Below are positions 25,833 to 34,045 of a stretch of 50,400 nt of DNA, in pieces. Origin of the DNA: an uncultured Opitutia bacterium (GTDB lineage Bacteria; Verrucomicrobiota; Verrucomicrobiia; Opitutales; Opitutaceae). Within the stretch, counting starts at the first letter, position 1. Each line of letters begins with the position of its first letter. The translations under genes and the position numbers were made by a program. The notes below the pieces were generated by a model. The model was not told where the DNA came from. It saw only the letters and a list, made by a program, of their open reading frames with translations, and made no database searches. The DNA lies in assembly GCA_903861185.1 (NCBI GenBank), contig CAIOTK010000347.1, positions 1-50,400 of the forward strand, written 5' to 3'.

Positions 25833-26780
25833 TCAGTCGCCGTGCCCGGCGAGCCAGCGCTCGGCCTCGATCGCGGCCGCGCAACCCATGCCCGCGGCGG
25901 TGATCGCTTGCCGGTAGACGTGGTCGGCGCAGTCGCCCGCGACGTACACGCCAGGGATGTGGGTGCGGACCGCGGAGCCCGCGGCGGGCTTGAAGTAGCC
26001 CTGTTCGTCGACCTCCAGCGGCGGCGCGAAGGGCCCCGTGTTCGGCAGGTGGCCGATTGCGACAAAGATCCCCTTCACCGCCAGAACCTGCTCGGCCCCG
26101 CTCTTGACGTTGCGCACGCGGAGCCCGCTGACCGCTCCTTCCGCGACCCCCTCGACCGACACGGGCAGGCTGTCCCACACGCAGGTGATCTTCTCGTGGC
26201 GCGTCACCCGGTCGGCCATAATCTTGGAGGCGCGCAGCGCGTCCCGGCGGTGAACGAGGTACACGCGGGAAGCGAAGCGGGTGAGGAAGAGGGCCTCCTC
26301 GGCAGCACTGTCGCCGCCGCCGATTACGGCGACGTCCATCTTCCGGTAGAACGCACCGTCGCACGTCGCACAGGTGGTCACGCCCTTACCACCGTAAAGT
26401 TCCTTCTCGCCGGGGATCCCGGTCATTCGCGGCGAGGCGCCGGTGGCGATGATCACGGCCCGGGCTAGAATCACGCGGTCGCCGGCATAGAGCTTGCGCG
26501 GCTGGCAGGTGAAATCGACGCGCTCGACGAGCGCCTGCTCGAAGCGGGTGCCGAAGCGGGTGGCCTGCTCGCGCAGGTTTTGCATCAGCTGGAACCCGTC
26601 GACGCCGTGAGGAAAGCCCGGGAAGTTCTCCACCTCGCTGGTGGTCGTGAGCTGTCCACCCGGCAGGGGGCCTTCGAGCACGAGCGGGGACAGGTTGGCA
26701 CGGCCGGTGTACACGGCGGCCGTCAGGCCGGCGCAGCCGGTGCCGATGATGACGACGTTTTCGACGGAGGGGGCGGTCAT
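25833..26780 (-). CDS. trxB: Thioredoxin-disulfide reductase
   Basis: This FAD/NADPH flavoenzyme keeps thioredoxin reduced in the cytoplasm. The 315 residues have the FAD motif GTGCAG (13-18; the more usual form is GSGPAG), [15 protein letters not shown], the redox-active CATC (C137-C140), the NADPH motif [10 protein letters not shown], and the closing [23 protein letters not shown]. The ATG at 26780 is preceded by a long C/T tract rather than a Shine-Dalgarno. It is divergent from the MFS gene and leads an operon with the M15B peptidase. Confidence 0.96.
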   Translation of the reverse strand: MTAPSVENVVIIGTGCAGLTAAVYTGRANLSPLVLEGPLPGGQLTTTSEVENFPGFPHGVDGFQLMQNLREQATRFGTRFEQALVERVDFTCQPRKLYAGDRVILARAVIIATGASPRMTGIPGEKELYGGKGVTTCATCDGAFYRKMDVAVIGGGDSAAEEALFLTRFASRVYLVHRRDALRASKIMADRVTRHEKITCVWDSLPVSVEGVAEGAVSGLRVRNVKSGAEQVLAVKGIFVAIGHLPNTGPFAPPLEVDEQGYFKPAAGSAVRTHIPGVYVAGDCADHVYRQAITAAGMGCAAAIEAERWLAGHGD

Positions 26781-26951
26781 ACGGTCTTCGAAGAGAGGGG
26801 AAGGGGAGGGGGCGGCGCAATCCCGGAGATCAATCCCCGTGTGGGCTGCCGGCGGCGCTTGCAATTTTCGCGCCGGGCCGGAGCCTAGCGCGGCGTCCGG
26901 CTCTCGGCGGGCGCGTTTCACTTCCCACCGCCCATCCGCCCCGCCCCCCGT
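26781..26951. promoter_or_regulatory. Divergent intergenic region, trxB / MFS transporter
   Basis: This 171-bp gap must hold two divergent promoters. Both start codons are preceded by pyrimidine-rich tracts in the transcribed sense: CCCTCCCCTTCCCCTCTCTT for trxB and a C-run for the MFS gene. I see no clear -35/-10 pair. Confidence 0.4.
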
Positions 26952-28469
26952 ATGAAGCCCCCTGTCGATTCCAACCGCGCCAAGTATATGACCCTGATCG
27001 CCGCCTTCCTTGGGTGGATGTTCGACGGGTTTGAGATGGGCCTGTTTCCGCTGATCGGTCAGCCGGCCCTGAAGGATCTGCTCGGGCCCAACGCCCCCGC
27101 GGGTGACACGGCGGCCTGGTTCGGCGCGATCATTGCGGTGTTCCTCGTGGGCGCCGCCAGCGGTGGGGTGCTCTTCGGCTGGCTGGGCGACAAGATCGGT
27201 CGCGTGCGGGCGATGTCGCTCAGCATCTTCACCTACGCGGTCTTCACCGGCCTCTGCGGGTTCGCCACGGAGGCTTGGCACATCGCTGCGCTCCGGTTCA
27301 TCGCTTCCCTCGGGATGGGCGGCGAGTGGTCGCTCGGGGTTGCACTCGTCAATGAGGTCTGGCCCGGTAAGTCCCGGGCGCTGATCGCGGGGCTGATTGG
27401 CGCGGCCGCAAACGTCGGCTTCCTGATGGTGGCGCTGCTCAGCATGGGCTTGGTGGGCTTCATTGGAGGCGTCGAGGTGATGCTGCGCGGGATCGGGCTC
27501 TCGGAGGCCGCGACTCAGAGTCTACTGGCCAACTCGGCGTGGCGCTTCCTGATGATCAGCGGTGCCTTCCCCGCGCTGCTGATCTTCTTTATCCGGCTGT
27601 TCGTCGGGGAGTCCGAGAAGTGGGTTGAGGAAAACGCTAAGGGCTCGACCTCGCACTGGAGCAAATCGGACCTGCTCGGGGTCTTGGTCGCGTGTGTGGC
27701 CGCCTTGGTCATCATCGGCGTCTGGTCCCCGGCCCTGTCGAAGCTGCATTGGACCTGGGCCACGCTGATCACGATCATCGGCTTGGCGATCGCGATGTGG
27801 GGTTACCTGTTCCCGGTGAAGCAGTACCTCGCGCGCGCGGTGGCGGCGGGCGGGCTGCAGGCGGGCACCCAGTCCGAGGTGGTTCGCAGCATGCTCTTCG
27901 GCGCGGTCCTCGCGGGCGTCGCCCTGCTGGGCACCTGGGGCTCCATCCAGTGGGCGCCACGCTGGGCGGCCGAGCTGATGCCGGACACGGCCACGGTGAA
28001 GCATTTTGCCAAGGAGAAGACCCAGCTGGCGACCTCGCTGGGTGCGATCGTGGCGACGATCATCGCCGCGGTGGCCGCGGGCCGTTTCGGCCGGCGGATT
28101 ACCTACGCCGTGCTCTGCGCCGGCTCAATCGCGTCGGCGCTCTATTTCTATCTCGGCAACGCCGCCTTTGGCACCGGCTTCCTCGTCGCCGCGTTTCTGG
28201 CCGGTGGCATCACGGCCTCGTTCTACGGCTTCTTCCCGCTCTATTTTCCGGAGCTGTTCCCAACGGCCGTGCGCGCCACTGGGCAAGGTTTCGCGTTCAA
28301 TTTCGGGCGCATCGTCGCCGCCATCGGTGGCCTCCAGACTGCCACGTTAATCAAGGCTTTCGACGGCAGCTTCGCCAAGACCGGCTCCACGCTCGCGGCG
28401 ATCTACCTCGTCGGGATGATCGCGATCTGGTGGGGGCCCGAGACCAAGGACCGTGAACTGCCCGAATAA
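26952..28469 (+). CDS. MFS transporter (sugar/organic-acid symporter type)
   Basis: The 505-residue inner-membrane carrier has about 12 predicted helices. MFS signatures include [16 protein letters not shown] after TM2 (the A-motif), [24 protein letters not shown] around TM4-5, and [23 protein letters not shown] in the second half, as in SHS/AAHS-like symporters. The N-terminal [10 protein letters not shown] resembles carriers for acids such as lactate, sialate or aromatic acids. Given the LarA/GlcD genes nearby, a 2-hydroxyacid substrate is possible but unproven. A hydrophilic insertion of about 20 residues follows TM6 (residues 215-240). Confidence 0.85.
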   Translation: MKPPVDSNRAKYMTLIAAFLGWMFDGFEMGLFPLIGQPALKDLLGPNAPAGDTAAWFGAIIAVFLVGAASGGVLFGWLGDKIGRVRAMSLSIFTYAVFTGLCGFATEAWHIAALRFIASLGMGGEWSLGVALVNEVWPGKSRALIAGLIGAAANVGFLMVALLSMGLVGFIGGVEVMLRGIGLSEAATQSLLANSAWRFLMISGAFPALLIFFIRLFVGESEKWVEENAKGSTSHWSKSDLLGVLVACVAALVIIGVWSPALSKLHWTWATLITIIGLAIAMWGYLFPVKQYLARAVAAGGLQAGTQSEVVRSMLFGAVLAGVALLGTWGSIQWAPRWAAELMPDTATVKHFAKEKTQLATSLGAIVATIIAAVAAGRFGRRITYAVLCAGSIASALYFYLGNAAFGTGFLVAAFLAGGITASFYGFFPLYFPELFPTAVRATGQGFAFNFGRIVAAIGGLQTATLIKAFDGSFAKTGSTLAAIYLVGMIAIWWGPETKDRELPE

Positions 28470-28493
28470 CCCGCGCGGCGGCCCCGCCCGCTG

Positions 28494-30485
28494 ATGTCCA
28501 CCGGCCAGCCCGCCGCCCCCGTCCCGGCCGTCGCCAAGGATCCCGTCTGGGATTCCCGGCGCTGGCTGCCCACTACCCGCGACGAGGCGGTGGCTCGCGG
28601 CTGGGACGAGCTCGATGTGGTGTTGGTCTCGGGCGACGCTTACGTCGACCACCCCGCGTTCGGCACCGCCGTCATCGGCCGGCTCATCGAGCGCGAGGGG
28701 CTGCGCATCGCCATCATTTCTCAGCCGAACTGGCGCGATGATCTCCGCGACTTCCGCAAGTTCGGGGCGCCTCGGCTCTTCTTCGGCGTCACTTCCGGGT
28801 GCATGGACTCGATGGTGAACCGCTACACTGCGGCGAAGAAGCTGCGTAGCCAGGACGCCTACACCCCGGGCGGCGAGCACGGCTTCCGACCCGACTATGC
28901 GGCCACGGTCTACTCGCGCCTCCTCAAGCAGCTCTACCCCGACGTCCCCGTCCTGCTCGGCGGCATCGAGGCCAGCCTGCGGCGGGTCACGCACTACGAC
29001 TATTGGTCGGATACGCTGAAACCGGGGATCCTCGCCGAGAGTGGCGCCGATATGCTGGTGTATGGGATGGGAGAGCTGCCTCTCCTCGAGATCCTCCGCC
29101 TCCTCAAGCAGGGCGTCCCTTTCTCCTCCTTGCGGACCATCGCGCAGACGGCGGTGCTACTGCCGCCCCACGCCCCGGTGCCGAAGAACCAGCACTGGGA
29201 AGACTTCACCCTCCACAGTCACGAGGAGTGCTCGCGGGACCGCGCGCTCTACGCGCGCAACTTCAAGGACATTGAGACCGAGTCGAATCGGGTGAAGGCG
29301 CGGCGGTTGCTGCAGCCGACCGGCGACCGGCTCCTGGTAGTCAATCCGCCGTTCCCGACGATGTCCGAGCGGCAGATCGACTCGAGCTTCGACCTGCCGT
29401 ACACGCGGCTGCCGCACCCGAAGTACCGCAAGCGGGGACCGATTCCCGCCTACGAGATGATCAAGCACTCGATCAATATGCACCGCGGGTGCTTTGGCGG
29501 GTGCAGCTTTTGTACGATCTCGGCGCACCAGGGCAAGTTCGTCGCCAGCCGGAGCAAGGCGAGCATCCTGCGCGAGGTGGAGGCCATCAAGCAGATGCCG
29601 GACTTCCGGGGCACGATTTCGGACCTCGGCGGCCCCTCCGGCAATATGTACAAGATGAAGGGCCGCGAGCAGTGGATCTGCGACGAGTGCGTCCGTCCCA
29701 GCTGCATCTGGCCCGACGTGTGCCGGAATCTAGACACGGATCACACCGCCCTGCTCGATGTCTATAAAGCGGTGCGCGAGACCCCCGGCGTGAACCACGC
29801 CTTCGTCACCAGCGGTCTCCGCTACGACCTCTTCCTGCACAAGCACGCCAAGGGTCAGGAGAAGGAGAGTCACGAGCGCTACGTCGATACGCTGGTGGAG
29901 CACCACGTGTCCGGTCGCCTCAAGGTCGCGCCCGAGCACACCTCGGACGCGGTGCTGCGCGTGATGCGGAAGCCCTCGTTTAAGTACTTCCGGCGTTTCA
30001 AGGAGAAGTTCGACTCCGCCAAGAGCCGCCTCGGCCGGGACAATCTTCAGATCATCCCCTATTTTATCAGCTCCCATCCCGGCTCGCGCCCCGAGGACAT
30101 GGCCCAGCTGGCGGTGGAGACCAAGGAGCTGGGCTTCAAGCTGGAGCAGGTGCAGGATTTTACGCCGACCCCAATGACCGTCGCGACTGAGATCTACGCG
30201 ACCGGGGTGCACCCGTACGACCAGAAGCCGGTCTGCGTGGCCCGCTCCCCAGAGGAAAAGCAGGAGCAGCGCAGCTTCTTCTTCTGGTACAAGCCGGAGA
30301 TGAAGTCCGCCCTGCGCTCCACCCTCCGCCGCCTCGGGATGGGCGACACCGCGGCCCGGTTGTTGGGGGACGGGTCCGCCAAGGATCGGATGCTGGCCGA
30401 GGACGCTATGTCCTGCGGCGGCCTGCCCTCGCCCCCGCCGCCGCCCGCGCGTCGGACTTGGTTCCGGCGTCGGGATCGCGGTTGA
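28494..30485 (+). CDS. ygiQ: YgiQ-family radical SAM protein
   Basis: The 663-residue protein belongs to the UPF0313/YgiQ radical SAM family, whose reaction is still unclear. The Fe-S cluster motif CFGGCSFC (C333, C337, C340) lies in the signature MHRGCFGGCSFCTISAHQGK. Other family blocks are visible: DVVLVSGDAYVDHPAFG near the N-terminus, GGIEASLRRVTHYDYWSD, a Cys-rich segment CDECVRPSCIWPDVC (possible second metal site), KVAPEHTSDAVLRVMRKP, and LEQVQDFTPTPMT. The C-terminus is low-complexity and basic. It starts 24 nt after the MFS gene, so it is probably co-transcribed, and it converges on the helicase gene. Confidence 0.94.
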   Translation: MSTGQPAAPVPAVAKDPVWDSRRWLPTTRDEAVARGWDELDVVLVSGDAYVDHPAFGTAVIGRLIEREGLRIAIISQPNWRDDLRDFRKFGAPRLFFGVTSGCMDSMVNRYTAAKKLRSQDAYTPGGEHGFRPDYAATVYSRLLKQLYPDVPVLLGGIEASLRRVTHYDYWSDTLKPGILAESGADMLVYGMGELPLLEILRLLKQGVPFSSLRTIAQTAVLLPPHAPVPKNQHWEDFTLHSHEECSRDRALYARNFKDIETESNRVKARRLLQPTGDRLLVVNPPFPTMSERQIDSSFDLPYTRLPHPKYRKRGPIPAYEMIKHSINMHRGCFGGCSFCTISAHQGKFVASRSKASILREVEAIKQMPDFRGTISDLGGPSGNMYKMKGREQWICDECVRPSCIWPDVCRNLDTDHTALLDVYKAVRETPGVNHAFVTSGLRYDLFLHKHAKGQEKESHERYVDTLVEHHVSGRLKVAPEHTSDAVLRVMRKPSFKYFRRFKEKFDSAKSRLGRDNLQIIPYFISSHPGSRPEDMAQLAVETKELGFKLEQVQDFTPTPMTVATEIYATGVHPYDQKPVCVARSPEEKQEQRSFFFWYKPEMKSALRSTLRRLGMGDTAARLLGDGSAKDRMLAEDAMSCGGLPSPPPPPARRTWFRRRDRG

Positions 30486-30507
30486 AGCGCGCGCCGGCCT
30501 CCGCGCG

Positions 30508-32505
30508 TTACCAGCCGAGGCTGCGCCGCGGGCGCAGGGGCTGGTAGAGGTCAGGCGGTAGTTCTTCGAGAAAGCGGCTCGGGCTCTGTAACATCGCGGG
30601 ACCGCCCTTGGTGTTGAGCTTCGGGAAGCAGAGGTAGAGCTCGTCGCGCGCGCGGGTGACCGCCACGTAGAAAAGTCGACGCTCCTCCTCGACGTCGCCC
30701 GCTTCGATCGCACGCCGCAGCGGGAAGCTGCCCTCGGCGAGGCCGATCAGAAAGACCGCGGCGTATTCGAGGCCCTTGGCTTGGTGGACGGTGGTGAGGC
30801 GCAGGGCGTCCTCCGTCGGATCGGTGGACCGGTCGCCCGTCTCGCTCCCTAGGAGCATCACCTGAGCCAATAGTTCGTGCATATCCTCGTGCCGGCTGGC
30901 GAAGCCGACTAGTGAGCGCAGGTCGTCCAGCCGAGACTCGTAGTTGGCGTAGGCGCCCTTGAGGTAATCGCCGTACCAGCCGTCGAGGGCGATCTCGACG
31001 GCGTTGTGGGGCTTGAGGGTGCGCATCACGTCCCGCACCTGCCGCAGCGAAGCGGTAAACTTGGGCCACTCCTCGCGGGCGTCCCGGGGCACGCGGGAGG
31101 CCACGTCGTCGGTCGCGAGGGCGTCCACGAAGTCCTGCTGCATCAGCCGTGCGTGGTCGAGGGCGGCGGCGTGAAGCTTTTGGGCGTTCTTGTCGCCGAC
31201 CTTGGGGAGCAGCACCGCGATGCGGCCCCAGGCCGCGGTATCGGCCGGGTTGAAAACGAAGCGGAGGAGCGCGACCAAGTCCCGGACGTGGGCCTGCTCG
31301 AAGAAGCGGACGCCGCTGGTGATCTGGTAGGGGATTTGCAGTCGCGCCAGTTCCAGCTGGATGTCGAGGGCCTGGAAGTGCGCCCGGTAGAGGATCGCGA
31401 CGTCCCGCAGGGAGCAGCCCTCGTCAACCAAGCCGCGGATCCGCTGGACGATGAATTGAGCCTGTTCGCGGCCGTCCATCGTCTGGACGTAGTAGGGCTT
31501 TTCCGAGTTGGCCCGGTGAGGGCGGAGTTCTTTCTCGAACGCGCGGCCGCGGGGCTGTGCGAGGAGCACACCGTTGGCGAGGGCGAGGATCTGCGGGGTG
31601 GAGCGGTAGTTGGTCTCGATGCGGTGGATCACCGTTCCAGGATGTCGGTCCGGGAAGGTCAGGATATTCTCCACGTTCGCGCCGCGCCACGTATAGATGC
31701 ACTGGGCGTCGTCCCCGACCGCCATTACCCGGTGGTGTGAGCCGATCAGGTCCACGATCTGCGACTGGAGCACGTTGGTGTCCTGGTATTCGTCGACGAG
31801 GACGTGGCGGAAGCGGTGGGCAAAGTACTCGCGGGTCTCCGGCGAGCGACGGAGCAGGTCGAGCCAGAGCTCGAGCAGGTCGTCGTAGTCGAGTTGGCAG
31901 CCCGTGCGTTTCCGCTCCGCATAGGCGCGGGCGAATTCCGGCAGGCGGTCGATGATCTCCTCGTGCTGGGGGAAGAACCGCCGCACCGTGTCCGCGAGCG
32001 GGAGCTGCGTGTTGCGGGCCATCGAGAGAATGGCGTGCAAGGGGCCCGGCTTGGGGTGCGTCTTGTCCTTGAAGAACCCCTTGTCGAGCGCGTCCACCGC
32101 GTCGCGCAGCACGCCCTCCGACTCCTCGGCGTCGAGGATGGTGAAGCTGCGGGGCAGGCCGATGGTCTCCCCGTGCAACCGCAGAGTACGGTGGCCGATG
32201 CTGTGGAAGGTACCGCCCCAGAACCGACCGGGCTCGACGCCGGTGAGCTCGTGCACTCGGTGCAACATCTCCTTGGCGGCCTTGTTGGTGAACGTCAGCA
32301 GGAGGATCTCGCCGGGGCGCACCCCTTGGGAGAGCAGGTAGGCGACCCGGTAGGTGAGGGTGCGGGTCTTCCCCGAGCCGGCCCCCGCGAGCACGAGGAG
32401 GGGGCCCGGCTCGGCCGTGACGGCGTGGAACTGTTCGTCGTTCAGTTCGGCGCGGAAGTCGATGGGCGGGAAGGCCGGAAGTTCGGGATCGGACGGGAAG
32501 GCCAT
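30508..32505 (-). CDS. UvrD/Rep-family superfamily 1A DNA helicase
   Basis: This 3'-5' DNA helicase acts in repair or replication restart. The 665 residues carry motif I GAGSGKT (41-47), Ia FTNKAAKEM, II VDEYQDTN, III GDDAQCIYTWRGA, IV NYRST, V TVHQAKGLEY and VI YVAVTRARDEL. The length is like Rep, shorter than PcrA/UvrD, and no C-terminal tudor-like extension is present, so a Rep-type role is plausible. The start ATG at 32505 gives MAFPSD; a TTG further up (32529) is less likely. It is divergent from the DUF4139 gene and converges with ygiQ. Confidence 0.94.
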   Translation of the reverse strand: MAFPSDPELPAFPPIDFRAELNDEQFHAVTAEPGPLLVLAGAGSGKTRTLTYRVAYLLSQGVRPGEILLLTFTNKAAKEMLHRVHELTGVEPGRFWGGTFHSIGHRTLRLHGETIGLPRSFTILDAEESEGVLRDAVDALDKGFFKDKTHPKPGPLHAILSMARNTQLPLADTVRRFFPQHEEIIDRLPEFARAYAERKRTGCQLDYDDLLELWLDLLRRSPETREYFAHRFRHVLVDEYQDTNVLQSQIVDLIGSHHRVMAVGDDAQCIYTWRGANVENILTFPDRHPGTVIHRIETNYRSTPQILALANGVLLAQPRGRAFEKELRPHRANSEKPYYVQTMDGREQAQFIVQRIRGLVDEGCSLRDVAILYRAHFQALDIQLELARLQIPYQITSGVRFFEQAHVRDLVALLRFVFNPADTAAWGRIAVLLPKVGDKNAQKLHAAALDHARLMQQDFVDALATDDVASRVPRDAREEWPKFTASLRQVRDVMRTLKPHNAVEIALDGWYGDYLKGAYANYESRLDDLRSLVGFASRHEDMHELLAQVMLLGSETGDRSTDPTEDALRLTTVHQAKGLEYAAVFLIGLAEGSFPLRRAIEAGDVEEERRLFYVAVTRARDELYLCFPKLNTKGGPAMLQSPSRFLEELPPDLYQPLRPRRSLGW

Positions 32506-32533
32506 GCGGAGCGGCCGCCAAGGGCGCAAAATC

Positions 32534-32564
32534 CCCGGGCGGGCGCAAGGGTTTCCCGCCCGGG
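32534..32564. promoter_or_regulatory. 10-bp inverted repeat in the helicase/DUF4139 divergent gap
   Basis: The arms CCCGGGCGGG (32534-32543) and CCCGCCCGGG (32555-32564) pair perfectly around an 11-base loop. Its core equals that of the rpsP-trmD hairpin. It lies 29 bp upstream of the helicase start and 45 bp upstream of the DUF4139 start. It could be a leader structure or an operator; there is no T-run for termination. Confidence 0.5.
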
Positions 32565-32609
32565 CACTCTCCGCTCGCCCCGGCGCGGGCGCGCGCGCAG
32601 ACTCAGAGG

Positions 32610-34031
32610 ATGAAGACCGCCCTCATTTTCCTCGGGCTTGTCCCCGGCTTGGCCGCCGCTCCCGCCCTGACCCTTTACCACCAAGGCTTTGCCGTGGTCC
32701 GTGAGCGCGTGCCCCTGCGCCTTGCGGCGGGCGAGACGGACGCCGCTTTCGCCGGCGTTACCGCGCAGGTTGAGCCGGACTCGGTGGTGTTGCGCGACCC
32801 GGCCGGGAAGGTCGACTTTCGGGTGCTGGAGCAGAGCTATCGCGCTGACGTCGTGTCGCAGGCGCTGCTCCTCACGCTCCACGAGGGGCGCGAGCTTGAT
32901 TTCTTGGTGCGGGACCGCGACGCGCGCGAGCACACGGTGCGGGGCAAGGTCATCCGCGGCGGGCACCAGCCCGGGGGCGAACCAGTGGCACCGATTATCG
33001 AGGTCGAGGGAAAAGTGCGCTTCTCCCTCCCAGGGGAGCCCCTGTTTCCCGCGCTGGGCGGTGACGGAGTCCTGCGCCCGACGCTCTCCTGGCGGCTCGC
33101 CTCGCCGGCGGCGGCAGATCTCGAGGCCGAACTAGGCTACGTCACCGGCGGGCTGGGGTGGCAGGCGGCCTACAATCTAGTCGCCTCGGAGCAGGGGGAC
33201 CTGCTCGACCTCGTGGGCTGGGTCACGCTCTCGAACCAGAGCGGGCAGACCTTCGCAGGCGCGACGATCAAGTTGATGGCGGGCGACGTGGCCCGCGTCG
33301 CTCCCCGCCCGTCGCGGATGAACCGCGGTCGCGAAGCGGTGATGCTCGCGATGGCGGCGGACGGCGCCGTCACGGAGAAGGCGTTTGACGAGTTCCGCCT
33401 CTACGCCCTGCCGCGCCCGGTGACGCTGCGCGATCGCGAGACGAAGCAGGTGGAGTTCCTGCGCGCGACGGCGGTCCGGGCCCCCGTGCTCTACGTCTTT
33501 GACGGGGCGCCCGGGATGCAGTTCAGCGGCGGGGCCAACCGCGATCCGGGCTTCGGCAGCCAAGGTTCGGCGAAGGTTGCCGTGTTCCGGGAATTCCGGA
33601 ACTCCGAGGAGAACCGGCTCGGTGTACCGCTGCCTAAGGGCCGGCTAAGGTTCTACCGGCAGGACGCAGCGGACGGCCGCCTTGAGTTCACCGGGGAGAA
33701 CGAGCTCGACCACACCCCGCGCAACGAGCTCGTGCGGGTGCGCACCGGCGACGCTTTCGACCTCTTGGGCGAGCGGATCCGCACGCAGTACAACGGGAAC
33801 AACCGTCAGGAGTTTGCCGAGGAAGAATTCGAGATTCGCCTGCGGAACCGGAAGACTAGCGCCGTCACGATCCGCGTCGTCGAGCGGCTCTACCGCGGTG
33901 GCAACTGGCGCCTCACGCAGCACTCCGCCCCGTTCACTCGTCGCGACGCGCAGACGATCGACTTTGACGTAGCTGTGCCCCCGGACGGCGAGACGGTGGT
34001 GACCTATCGCGTCCGCTACGACTGGCGTTGA
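32610..34031 (+). CDS. Secreted DUF4139 protein
   Basis: The 473-residue product has a signal peptide (MKTALIFLGLVPGLAAAPA). The DUF4139-type core is recognised by the segment GYVTGGLGWQAAYNLV followed by GWVTLSNQSGQTFAGATIKLMAGDV (about 170-225), and by the closing VAVPPDGETVVTYRVRYDW. Such proteins are mainly beta-sandwich and periplasmic or secreted; their function is not known, though some are called mucoidy inhibitors. It is convergent with rnr and divergent from the helicase, so it is monocistronic. Confidence 0.85.
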   Translation: MKTALIFLGLVPGLAAAPALTLYHQGFAVVRERVPLRLAAGETDAAFAGVTAQVEPDSVVLRDPAGKVDFRVLEQSYRADVVSQALLLTLHEGRELDFLVRDRDAREHTVRGKVIRGGHQPGGEPVAPIIEVEGKVRFSLPGEPLFPALGGDGVLRPTLSWRLASPAAADLEAELGYVTGGLGWQAAYNLVASEQGDLLDLVGWVTLSNQSGQTFAGATIKLMAGDVARVAPRPSRMNRGREAVMLAMAADGAVTEKAFDEFRLYALPRPVTLRDRETKQVEFLRATAVRAPVLYVFDGAPGMQFSGGANRDPGFGSQGSAKVAVFREFRNSEENRLGVPLPKGRLRFYRQDAADGRLEFTGENELDHTPRNELVRVRTGDAFDLLGERIRTQYNGNNRQEFAEEEFEIRLRNRKTSAVTIRVVERLYRGGNWRLTQHSAPFTRRDAQTIDFDVAVPPDGETVVTYRVRYDWR

Positions 34032-34045
34032 GGGTGCAGGCCGCC

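Noticed and set aside
25320-26468. 382-residue plus-strand frame over the M15B peptidase and trxB
   Set aside because: Antisense to two confident genes. No motif.
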